Positions 57,501 through 64,000 of a stretch of DNA of 64,000 bases are shown here, piece by piece. Source of the stretch: Phascolarctos cinereus (lineage: Eukaryota > Chordata > Mammalia > Diprotodontia > Phascolarctidae). Where the stretch lies: contig NW_018343953.1 in NCBI RefSeq assembly GCF_002099425.1, positions 7,529,501 through 7,593,500 of the forward strand, in the 5' to 3' direction. The position numbers and the translations under genes were made by a program. The notes under the pieces are model-generated. The model made no database searches, had not been told where the DNA came from, and was given only the letters and a program-made list of their open reading frames with translations. How positions within the stretch are numbered: position 1 is the stretch's first letter; each line of letters opens with the position of its first letter.

Positions 57501-60500
57501 TCTACGTTTTTCGCAGCCTGCCCGAAATCCTTTGGCATACCTGCACAATCTGCCTTAAAGTGATATATGCATGTGTTATTATTACCATAATTATAATAAA
57601 ATTTGTTATATGTAGTCCAACAGAGGTTAAAAACATTGATCAATAAATGTAATGCACAAGTTTTATGTGATGAAGGGTTTGATGAAACATATGTTGTATC
57701 TTATTGTAATTATTCATCAAACAAGGTCATAGGCCATAGAGGAAGTATTACAAAGGAACCCTGCATAATCACTATTATCAAATTTCTTTAGGTGAATTCA
57801 CAACCAGTAAAAGAGAAATGAAATTATTAGGAACTAATCCGTCCAATTATATACTAATAAAACTGACAGTCTAAGTGAAATGTATGAATATCTACAAAAA
57901 TATAAATTGCCCAAATATGTCCTTGATACCTAAACCAAGGAAAGTCAAAGCAGGGAAAAAGAACCAGAGACTAATGTCCCTAATGAAAATTGATGTAAAA
58001 ATTTTAAATAAAATATTAGCAAAGAGGTTACAGCAATACATCACAAAGATTATGCATTGTGACCAAGCTGGATTTAAACCAGAAATGCAAGTATATTTCA
58101 TTATTAGAACTATAAACATAATTGGTCATTTTAATAGCAAGAACAATAAAAATCATATGATTATATCAGTAGATATAGAAAAGGCTTTTGATAAAATACA
58201 AAACTCATTCCTATTCAGAAAAAAAATTCTGGAAAATATAGAAATAATTGCTTCTTTAATGTGATTAGTATCATGTTTAACAATTGGCCAATGTCATCTA
58301 TAATGTCTATAATGACAGTATACTAGAAGCCTTTCCAACAAATCAGGGATAAAGTAAGGACATCTATTATTATCATTGCTATTCAATATGGTACCAAATA
58401 TTGCAATAAAAAATAAAAAAAAAATCAAGGCAATAAGCATAGGTGAAGAGGAAAACAAAATTATCGCTTTTTCCAAATGGTATGATGGCTTAGAGAATCC
58501 TAGAGTCATCTAAAAAAATTTATTGATACAATTAACTTTAGCAAAGTTTTGCAGAATATGAAATTAAGCCATATGAAATATCAGCATTTTTATATCTTAC
58601 TAACATAATCTAGCATAAAGAGAAAAAATTCCATTAAAAATTTACTACAGAAAGCATAAAATACTTGGGAATCTACCTGATGAGACATTCACAAGAACTC
58701 TATGGACATAACTACAAAACACTCTTTCTAGAAATAAAAGCAGCTCTAAATAGAGAAATAGTGATTTCTCATGAGTAATCAGTTAATATAATAAAAATGA
58801 CAATGCCACCTGAGTTAGTTCATTTATATAATGTCATTCCAGTCCAACTACCAAAAGATTACTTTGTGGAGTGCAACAAAATAACAATTAATTTGGGGAA
58901 ACAAAAGAGCAGGAATATCAAGGGAATTAATGAAAAAAGGAGCAAAGAGGAGAGCCACTAGTACCAGACCTCAAACTACCCTACAAAATACAAGAGCCCA
59001 ATACCACTTTGGTACTGGGTAAAAAAATAGGTTGGTTACTAGAACAGATTAGGTACACTATATAGAAGCAAATAACCACAGTGGCATAAACCCAAACATC
59101 CCAGTTATTTGGGTAGGAACTCACTATTCAATAAAAACTGTTGGTAAAATTTGAAAGCAGTCTGATAGAAACTAGATATAGACCAACAACTCATACCATA
59201 TACTAAGATAAGCCTCGAATGGATACATGACTTTGATATAAAACATCATAAACAAATTGGAGGAGCAAGGAAGAAATTACCTGTTAGGTCTATGGCTAGG
59301 GAAAGAGTTCATGACCAAACGAGAGAGATTGTGTCATAGAAGGTAAAATGGATGGTTTGGATTACATAAAATTTTCAAAAGTCTTTCCACAAACAAAACC
59401 AGTGCAACCAATATAAGAAGAGAAGCAGGTAAATGGGAAATTTTTGCAGAAAAGACAAAACATTTTGAAACCTAGGAACTCAGACTGACCAACATTCCAG
59501 AAGACTCAAAATGAAACATGGCACCACTTCCTGATAGAGAGGTAATGAACAGTACAGTGTGAGACTTTTTTTTTTAACAACCAATGCAAGAATTTGGTTT
59601 TGCTTGGTTTATTTTCTTTATAAGAGAGGTCTTATTTTTGGTTTTGGTTCTGGTTTTTTGCTTTCTCATTGGGAAGGATGGGGAAAGGTGGGACAGGGAC
59701 AATGCAGATTTGAAAATCTATGGGAGCTGATGAATTCAAGTCAAACAGTGTAGAGAAGGAAAGAGGGCCTAGGATAGATCCCTCTGGGACACCCACAATT
59801 AATATGTCTGATCTGGACGAAAATCCTGGATTGAGAAGGAATTGTCAGATAAGAGGAGGACCAGGAGAAAGTAGTGTCAGGAAGACATAGAATAGTATCA
59901 AGAAGTGGATAACTGACAGTGTCAGAGGTTGCATAGAAGTCAAGAAAGATCAGGGCAAGATCAAAGGCAGGACTGTCCATCTTTAGGTGTGACTGAAGAG
60001 GAGTGGAGGATTAAGTGATGTAAGATGAGTTAGTTGGGAAACTCTGAGATTAGGATGCAAGAGGGAGTATCATTATGTATATTGAGGCCTCCTAGAATAA
60101 GGGCAGGAAGTAAGGAGTGGAGGATTGTGAGCCAGGCACTAAATTCTTAGAGGAAAGAAGGGGAGTAACCTAGAGGATGGTAAACAATAGCATTAGGTGG
60201 TAGTTATGGATTGAGTGAATTTCAGAGGAGGAGAGATTACTAAATAATGGTGGTAGAGGAAGAACCTTGAGGTAACAGTGAGGAGCAAGGGATATGCCAA
60301 CTCTTCCACCTCAGCCAGTGAATCAGCTGGACTGTCTTTGTAGCTTCAGCACCTGACAAATAGTAGTCACTTCATAAATTCTTGATTGATTGGAGTAAAG
60401 GTCTGGTGAACTGTTTGTCCTCTGCCTCAATAAGTTTAAAAGTCATTACCAGAAGTAATCTCCCCCCAACCCTTTCTGTGTGTGTGTGTCTCTCTCTCTC

Positions 60501-61570
60501 TAATATATATATCATAATATATATATTATGTAATAATATAATATATACAGATATATAATACATATGTGTATATATGTGTGTGTATATATAAATTTATTTA
60601 TTTACTTTTTTCTACAATGCCTGAGGAAGCTGGTTTTCTAGGGCATTGCAAATTATTTTAGGGGCTACAGTTAGCATCAGTGGAGGAAGCACCAACATGT
60701 ATGGTTCTTATATCATACTTATAATTCTAAAATATAGAATTTGCTAAAGTAAGCTTTAGACATACGCTATTTAAATTGGAAAAAGTGCTAAGGAATTATG
60801 TTGTTTTTACTACTATATAAAATGTCTAGTTTACCTCCATGTTAAGGGATACTTTAATATTTGGTGACTGAATTTTTAACTTGTAAAGAAGAAAATAAAT
60901 GTAAAAGAAGAAACTAACTCAGTGTTTCTATGGACTTGTACACTGCTGTCTTTGTAGAATTCAGGAGTTGATGTCAGATGACCAGAGAGAAGCAGGCCGG
61001 ATTCCTCGAACAATAGAATGTGAGCTTGTTCAAGACCTTGTAGATAGCTGTGTCCCAGGAGACATAGTCACCATTACAGGAATTGTTAAAGTATCAAATA
61101 CTGAAGAAGGTATACTGTGAATTTTTCTTTTTCTTTTCTTTCTTTTTTTTTGAAGAGCTAGTCTGTCTTATCCTTCAGTAGCTATTCATCTTCTATCCAC
61201 TTTTTATTAGGGATTGGGATATTTCCAAATCTAATTGTCAAATTCTACATTTTAGACATGGTGTTTATTAGGAAGGCATAACATTTACTTTTATTTGAAG
61301 TTCCTTTTGTAGTTCAACATGTCTTTTGATTTTATAACTTGAATAAAGGGGAGATTTTAATTTTCATTTTTCAGGTTCTCGAAATAAGAATGATAAATGC
61401 ATGTTCCTCTTATACATTGAAGCAAATTCTGTAAGCAATAGCAAAGGACAAAAAACAAAAATTTCTGAAGATGGGGCAAATTATGGAACATCTATGGAAT
61501 TTTCACTGAAAGATCTTTATGCTATCCAAGAGATTCAGTCTGAAGAAAATCTTTTTAAGCTTATTGTCAA
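45414..61570 (+). CDS. MCM8: MCM8, minichromosome maintenance 8 homologous recombination repair factor (N-terminal half)
   Basis: MCM8 forms a helicase with MCM9 that acts in homologous recombination and crosslink repair, and in germ-cell maintenance. The visible coding sequence is join(45414..45558, 45785..45868, 47012..47094, 47232..47381, 48542..48645, 49404..49602, 57288..57373, 60958..61109, 61375..61570), in frame throughout: 399 codons plus two bases. Segments that identify it are [19 protein letters not shown] (Arg/Gly-rich N-terminus), [68 protein letters not shown] and [22 protein letters not shown]4 zinc finger is formed by Cys234, Cys237, Cys256 and Cys261. The AAA+ ATPase domain (Walker A/B) lies in exons to the right of the window; none was seen up to 64000. 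The untranslated first exon should start in the shared promoter. Confidence 0.97.
45785..45868 (+). CDS. MCM8: MCM8 coding exon 2
   Basis: Acceptor CTTTCAG and donor GTAAAG. It encodes [20 protein letters not shown] and GWKFYFSE; enters and leaves in phase 1. Confidence 0.95.
46035..46335 (+). mobile_element. MIR-type SINE pieces, sense
   Basis: ACATTGAGCAAATCACACAA and CATCATCTGTAAAACGAGCG, then a second partial copy (TTTTAAATAAAAAGGCCAGA, TGGATGGCCACTGAAGTATT). They immediately precede the 7SL pseudogene. Confidence 0.65.
46378..46641 (+). pseudogene. 7SL (SRP) RNA pseudogene in an MCM8 intron
   Basis: A second, more diverged 7SL copy. Landmarks in order: CCTATAATCCCAGCTCCTGG, CTGAGGCTGGTAAATCTCTT, GTGTCCACACTAAGTCCAGC, CACCAGTATGGTGAACCCC, TGCCTGAGGATGGCTAAACC, CTCCTATTACCGATCAGGG, and a weak Alu-domain end up to about 46641. 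It lies between MCM8 coding exons 2 and 3, in the sense orientation. It is too diverged to be functional. The 3' limit is uncertain. Confidence 0.8.
46710..46880 (-). mobile_element. MIR-type SINE, reverse
   Basis: ACAACCTTAGAGATCATCTA, TATTTTACAGATAAGAAAGC and TAAGTGACTTTCCCAAGGTC. About 130 bases before MCM8 coding exon 3. Confidence 0.7.
46918..46978. repeat. TG/TA-rich simple repeat
   Basis: GTGTGTGTGTATG followed by alternating purine-pyrimidine ATACGTATGCATACATATGT text; about 30 bases before MCM8 coding exon 3. Confidence 0.8.
47012..47094 (+). CDS. MCM8: MCM8 coding exon 3
   Basis: Acceptor GGATTAG and donor GTAAGA. It encodes [20 protein letters not shown] and HIELYDK, ending in phase 0. 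Confidence 0.95.
47232..47381 (+). CDS. MCM8: MCM8 coding exon 4
   Basis: Acceptor TATTCTAG and donor GTAAAA. Exactly 50 codons, with [20 protein letters not shown] and [14 protein letters not shown]. Confidence 0.95.
47585..47800 (-). mobile_element. MIR, reverse, degraded
   Basis: AATAATAGTTAACATTTATA, ATTTGCCCAGCATTATGTGA and GACCTGGAGCTCAGACC. Confidence 0.6.
48449..48487. repeat. TA/TG simple repeat
   Basis: Alternating TATATG/TGTG run 55 bases before MCM8 coding exon 5. Confidence 0.85.
48542..48645 (+). CDS. MCM8: MCM8 coding exon 5
   Basis: Acceptor CTAAATAG and donor GTAAAG. It encodes [20 protein letters not shown] and [14 protein letters not shown], with 2 bases passed on. Confidence 0.95.
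49404..49602 (+). CDS. MCM8: MCM8 coding exon 6 (first half of the zinc finger)
   Basis: Acceptor TTGTTTTAG and donor GTAATT. It encodes the OB-fold strand region [20 protein letters not shown] and the first zinc-finger pair, CAAC (Cys234, Cys237). Confidence 0.95.
49709..49785 (-). mobile_element. Mar-1 CORE-SINE fragment
   Basis: TTGTGTCTGACTCTTCATGA and GGTTTTCTTGGCAGAGATAC are the 3' part of Mar-1; the rest is absent where antisense L1 sequence begins. Confidence 0.75.
49786..52150 (-). mobile_element. L1 LINE, antisense, about 2.4 kb
   Basis: Minus strand 51176-51403 codes the start of the L1 ORF2 endonuclease ([20 protein letters not shown], then [19 protein letters not shown]). 50870-51056 is antisense reverse transcriptase (GTTGAATAATATTGGTGATA, GGGCATCCTTATTTTACTCC). 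49800-50400 is the ORF2 C-terminal part (CTGGCACTGCTAGACCTCCT). Much of the section between endonuclease and transcriptase is missing. 51400-52150 looks like the sequence 5' of ORF2, and its outer limit is uncertain. Confidence 0.78.
52446..52690 (+). mobile_element. L2 3' tail, sense, split by a hAT element
   Basis: TATAAGCTCCTTGAAGGCAG, ACTGTCTTTGTCTCTTTTTG and TAATAAATGCTTATTGACTA. The final few bases are repeated once at 52687-52710. Confidence 0.85.
52522..52642. mobile_element. hAT (Charlie-like) MITE, 121 bp
   Basis: Ends CAGGAGTGGGGAACTTG and GGTTCCCCACCCCTG; the 8-bp target duplication GCCTAGCA is perfect on both sides (52514-52521, 52643-52650). Same family as 13396-13773, shortened in the middle and on the left arm. 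Confidence 0.88.
52745..52945 (-). mobile_element. hAT-like (Arthur type) fragment, reverse
   Basis: TCATAACTTTATTTCAATAT, TCCATAGGCTTCACTAGACT and GGTCTATGACCC. Confidence 0.6.
53556..53609 (+). mobile_element. Mar-1 CORE-SINE tail fragment
   Basis: AAATGGGGTCACAAAGAGTC and ACTGAAACAACAACA match only the last 50 bases of Mar-1. Confidence 0.65.
53853..54010 (-). mobile_element. WSINE1-type SINE, reverse orientation, full length
   Basis: T-run, GGGGTTAAGTGACTTGCCCA, and the end CACCTAGCTGCCCC. The flanking direct repeat is TCTCTTTAACTTTC. It lies in the intron before MCM8 coding exon 7. Confidence 0.9.
54085..55205 (-). mobile_element. L2 LINE 3' region, antisense, split by Mar-1
   Basis: TAGTAATTTACTAAGCTCCA (3' tip) up to the Mar-1 insertion. 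After it come GGACTTTAAATGCCAAACAG, GAGGCTATTGAAATTGACAG, GAGTATGACTTCTAGGTTGT and TTGGACATGCTGAGATTGAG. Confidence 0.78.
54197..54445 (-). mobile_element. Mar-1 CORE-SINE inside an antisense L2
   Basis: Reverse copy with TTTCATGACCCCATTTGGGA, AGTAAGTGTCTTAAGGCC, and the end CCATTGCACCACTTAGCT. Confidence 0.88.
55308..55455 (+). mobile_element. Marsupial MIR-like SINE fragment
   Basis: GGAACTGGATTTGTGGCCTC, ATTGGTATAGGCGATAACCA, GTGATTTATAGTCTTAGAGG and AACTTGCCCAGGGTCACACC; related to the element at 31010-31205. Confidence 0.6.
55495..55592. repeat. TATG/CACA alternating purine-pyrimidine tract
   Basis: About 100 bases of TGTATATATG, then ACACACAC repeats, partly self-complementary. Small open frames here are artefacts. 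Confidence 0.9.
55908..56105 (-). mobile_element. hAT-like (Arthur type) non-autonomous transposon, reverse
   Basis: CAAAAGTTCTTAACCTAAGG and AGGTTAAGAATCCCTATTTG are the inverted ends. CTCCATAGGTTTCATCAGAC and TGCCAAAGGCATTTTC lie inside. Confidence 0.7.
56653..56710. mobile_element. hAT MITE reduced to its ends (58 bp palindrome)
   Basis: CAGGGGTGGGAAACCTG joins almost directly, through GAGGCCACATGTGGCC, to CAGGTTCCCCACCCCTG. It is the 13396 family with almost all internal sequence gone. Confidence 0.8.
56780..57175 (-). mobile_element. Possible L2 remnant, antisense
   Basis: GAAGGGCATTCCTAGTTGAG and AGGGAACTGCAAACCATTGT resemble antisense L2 3' text. Weak; ends about 110 bases before MCM8 coding exon 7. 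Confidence 0.4.
57288..57373 (+). CDS. MCM8: MCM8 coding exon 7 (second half of the zinc finger; exon 8 counting the noncoding exon)
   Basis: Acceptor TGTTCCAG and donor GTAAGT. It encodes [20 protein letters not shown] and VTVDWQSI; Cys256 and Cys261 complete the zinc finger. At 86 bases its omission would shift the frame. It sits between introns of 7.7 kb and 3.6 kb that are full of L1 sequence. Confidence 0.95.
57374..57729. other. MCM8 intron, unassigned but not AT-typical
   Basis: Holds GGCAGTCCCCGGACCACTTG and TTTTCGCAGCCTGCCCGAAA, with several CpGs in a poor background. Possibly the end of a young or unknown DNA transposon; no partner end was found. Confidence 0.3.
57730..59708 (+). 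mobile_element. L1 LINE, sense, about 2 kb (ORF2 reverse transcriptase to 3' UTR)
   Basis: 57960-58200 codes [30 protein letters not shown] and the catalytic-region text [13 protein letters not shown]. 58900-59030 (GAGCAAAGAGGAGAGCCACT, CCAATACCACTTTGGTACTG) is the C-terminal ORF2 part. 59550-59708 looks like 3' UTR. Several frame breaks; 5' truncated. Confidence 0.82.
59709..60375 (-). mobile_element. L2 LINE, antisense (reverse transcriptase and endonuclease parts)
   Basis: Minus strand codes [20 protein letters not shown] (the LDLSAAFDTVDH region), [10 protein letters not shown] and [16 protein letters not shown]. The minus strand of GCCTCCTAGAATAAGGGC near 60087 is a worn copy of the endonuclease GDFN text. 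Confidence 0.78.
60477..60602. repeat. GT, CT and TA microsatellite cluster
   Basis: TGTGTGTGTG, CTCTCTCTCT, then long TA-rich and TATATGTG runs. Confidence 0.9.
60958..61109 (+). CDS. MCM8: MCM8 coding exon 8
   Basis: Acceptor CTTTGTAG and donor GTATAC. It encodes [20 protein letters not shown] and [20 protein letters not shown]. Confidence 0.95.
61375..61570 (+). CDS. MCM8: MCM8 coding exon 9
   Basis: Acceptor TTTTTCAG and donor GTATGG. It encodes [20 protein letters not shown] and [20 protein letters not shown], ending KLIV plus two bases. The next exon, which in human begins the region leading to Walker A, was not found before 64000. Confidence 0.95.
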
Positions 61571-61699
61571 GTATGGATGAGTAGTTATTTTAATGCTTAA
61601 GTTAAATGGTTGAAACTCACTATAATATAACAGATCTCTCATTGAACTAATAATTGTGCTTCATTACTATCCTGTCTTGCAGTGTCATTTCCATTTTTG

Positions 61700-61955
61700 C
61701 TGTCTTTCTGAAAGACAGCCTTGTACTTGGAGCCAGCAGAGACCTGGGTTCCAATCCCACTTCTGACAGTAGCTGATATGACTATGGGCAAGGCATTTAA
61801 CTCTTCTAGATCTCAGTTTCCCCATGTATAAATCAGGGATAATAATACTAGTGCCTATTCCACAGGTTTGTCGTGAAGAACAAATGAGAAAGTGTATGTA
61901 AAGCATTTTACAAATCCTAAAGCACTGGATAAATTTCAGCTGTTACTTATACTTT
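61700..61955 (+). mobile_element. MIR, sense, near full length
   Basis: GAGCCAGCAGAGACCTGGGT, TTAACTCTTCTAGATCTCAG, CAGGGATAATAATACTAGTG and TATGTAAAGCATTTTACAAA. In the intron after MCM8 coding exon 9. Confidence 0.8.
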
Positions 61956-62149
61956 ACATTCTGAGAAGTCAGTTGAGCACACAAAGGATTGTTGTTTTAG
62001 GAACATAGATACTTTTCTAAGTAGAGTATTCTTTTTATATCCTATTATTCACTTTGATTTTGTGCTTTGGAGTCTTATTACTTCTTTCCTCTGAATTTCA
62101 AATATTAATTAGTTAATTCACCATTTTTCATAAATCTATGGCACTGATG

Positions 62150-62295
62150 GTACACCTAGTATGGAAACTTTCCCCCTCAGAGATGTTAAATGACTGTCAA
62201 ACCCTGCTAGCAAGTAAATATCACAGGCCAGTTTTGAACTTGGGTCTCCCTAATTCTGAGTACAATACTCTACTATACCACACCTTGCCTTATAG
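62150..62295 (-). mobile_element. MIR fragment, reverse
   Basis: CCTCAGAGATGTTAAATGAC, CCAGTTTTGAACTTGGGTCT and ATACTCTACTATACCACA. Confidence 0.55.
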
Positions 62296-62712
62296 CTCTT
62301 CAATTTTTCTTTATTCTTAAACATTTAAAGATGCCACTTTGAATAAGAAAACTACAAAAACTCACAAAAATAGAAATTAGTCTCTGAGCTATAGTTATAG
62401 TCATCAGGATACTATTATTATCATGGGAACTAGAAAAATCTAGCTCAGGACCTGAAATATCCTGCAGTTTATTCTCCACTTCTCCCAAACCCCCTCCATA
62501 TAAATAAACATTTAACACTATATTTCTATGATTCTTCTTAGATCATCATATTTATCTAATGATGAATATTTATTTTTCTTAATTTGATTTTATATAGTTC
62601 ACATTTATTTAGTATTTTATGTTTAGACATATCAATTATAATTTTATGAGTATTATTGTCCTTTTAAAAATAAAAAAAAATTAGTGTTAGAGAAGATAAA
62701 TTAATTGCCTAA

Positions 62713-62900
62713 GACTGTAGAATCATAGATTTAGAACTGGAAAAGAACTTCAAGATGATTATTTCAACCCTTCATTTTCCAGATTAGATAACAGATTTAT
62801 GAGACTTGCCCAAGGCTATAACAGGTAGTAACAGAGACATGATTTGGACCATATCCTCTGATTCCAAATCCAGTTCTCTTTCTACTGTACCATTCTGTCA
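62713..62900 (-). mobile_element. MIR-type SINE, reverse
   Basis: GAATCATAGATTTAGAACTG, TTCATTTTCCAGATTAGATA and CCAAATCCAGTTCTCTTTCT. Confidence 0.7.
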
Positions 62901-63184
62901 TGATAGTATATAGAAGGTCATAACTTTTGACATAGATTGATTTTTCCAATATGCAACTTTGCTTTTTTAAGTGAATATGACATTTGTGTGACTTTTTTCC
63001 TGTTGTTTTCTTTCAATTCTACATCTTCCTACTCACATTCTTTGAAACTTCAACATGAGCTATGGACTACCATGTTGGATTAAAGTAGGCAATAAATGCT
63101 TACAAGTTAAAAAAAAATTGGAAGTGTATATATAATAAAATTTAGTATAAATTGGTACAATTGACATTCTTGGTTTTTATTATA

Positions 63185-63450
63185 ATTATAATACTAGTTG
63201 CTAGCATTTATATAGTGTTTTAAGGTTTGTAAAACACTTTATATTTTTTATCTCACTTTATTTTCATAACAACCCTGGGAAATAGGTGATATTATTATCT
63301 TCATTTTATAGATGAGGAAACTAAAGGAGGCAGAGATTAAGTAGCTTGCTCAAGTTCACACAGCTAGTAAGAATCTGAGGCAGTATTCTAACATTGGTAT
63401 TCATGACTCCCAAGTGTAATGTTCAATGTATGGGTTCCCTGTACCACATC
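63185..63450 (-). mobile_element. MIR, reverse, near full length
   Basis: GCTAGCATTTATATAGTGTT, CATAACAACCCTGGGAAATA, TATAGATGAGGAAACTAAAG and CTAGTAAGAATCTGAGGC. Confidence 0.8.
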
Positions 63451-63898
63451 GTATATCTTGTTTTTCTAATCGAAACAGGTTGCGTGTTCACTGCTGCATA
63501 TTTGTACGTAGTTTTGCTTATACAATCCTCCATCTTCAGTTGAAGTATGTCATCTTCAGTATATTGTTATGCATATCCAGTTGATCATTTAATATTCCCT
63601 AATAACTTAGCTATCAAAACAGATATGTCAGCATGCACATCATGTTAAATTTCATTTAATATGATACATATGTTCTACAACCAAAAACCAATTTAAAGTC
63701 TAGTTCTGGAAAAGGCTTAATAGAGGGCATAGTTCACTTAAGATAATTAAAAGTGCTTATTGAGTGCCTTGACTGTGTATAGACTTGAAATATTGAAATA
63801 TTCTTCCTTCTTTTAGATTATTATATGTCACTAAGGAAGAATTTTGAGAACTTGTGTCATAGTAAAAGATGTTGAAGTTTTTTTTAGGAATTTTTTTG

Positions 63899-64000
63899 GG
63901 GGGGCAACTAGGTGGCGCATAGACAGAGCACTGGCCCTGAAGTCAAGAGGACCTGAGTTCAAATCTGGCCTAAACCAAACACTTGACACTTATAGCTGTG
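63899..64000 (+). mobile_element. WSINE1-type SINE, cut by the window end
   Basis: GGGGGGCAACTAGGTGGCGC start with A and B boxes; runs off the right edge. Confidence 0.85.

Noticed and set aside
57875-58264. 129-codon frame with reverse-transcriptase similarity
   Set aside because: Part of an L1 ORF2 remnant, not a host gene.
1-64000. Search by eye for CRISPR arrays, operons, retroviral LTRs or envelope/capsid code
   Set aside because: Nothing of the kind was seen; the window is ordinary marsupial genic DNA with non-LTR and DNA-transposon repeats.

Overview
The window is vertebrate nuclear DNA and almost certainly metatherian (marsupial). It is AT-rich, its genes are split by GT-AG introns, and it is crowded with tRNA-derived marsupial SINEs (the Mar-1 CORE-SINE and a shorter WSINE1-type element ending in poly-A), MIRs, and old L2, L3/CR1, RTE and L1 LINEs. 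The species cannot be fixed from the sequence. No retroviral, CRISPR or prokaryotic feature was recognised.

Three host genes are present, in the order I remember for human 20p12.3. CHGB (chromogranin B, +) contributes its large fourth exon (6091-7865) and last exon (10089-10172); its first exons are not in the window. TRMT6 (non-catalytic subunit of the tRNA m1A58 methyltransferase, -) is complete, with 11 exons from 42299 down to 20402 and an assembled product of 492 residues. MCM8 (MCM-family helicase, +) begins at 45414; nine coding exons reach 61570 and give the first 399 complete codons plus two bases, and the ATPase half lies beyond the right edge. CHGB and TRMT6 are convergent. TRMT6 and MCM8 are divergent and share one CpG-rich promoter at about 41.9-43.0 kb with ETS-, CCAAT-, CRE- and E2F-like sites. 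The three products do not form a pathway: CHGB belongs to regulated secretion, TRMT6 to tRNA modification and MCM8 to recombination repair.

Layout: 1-6090 CHGB intron with LINE remains; 6091-10477 CHGB 3' half; 10478-20401 convergent intergenic region with SINEs, a 7SL RNA pseudogene, a mariner MITE, a hAT element split by a SINE, an L1 3' end and a perfect 127-bp tandem duplication; 20402-42299 TRMT6, whose 10.3-kb first intron holds a Tigger1-type transposon, a hAT element and many LINEs; 42300-45413 shared promoter and MCM8 5' region; 45414-64000 MCM8, with a second 7SL pseudogene in intron 3 and large L1 pieces in opposite orientation on either side of exon 8.

No new multi-gene system was found. 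The points most worth a second look are the shared promoter, the perfect tandem duplication, two separate 7SL RNA pseudogenes, the Tigger1 copy in a marsupial, small C-terminal changes in CHGB and TRMT6, and the inverted L1 pair around a frame-changing MCM8 exon. Exon boundaries come from reading-frame continuity, splice dinucleotides and remembered human proteins; repeat family names are from memory and were not searched.
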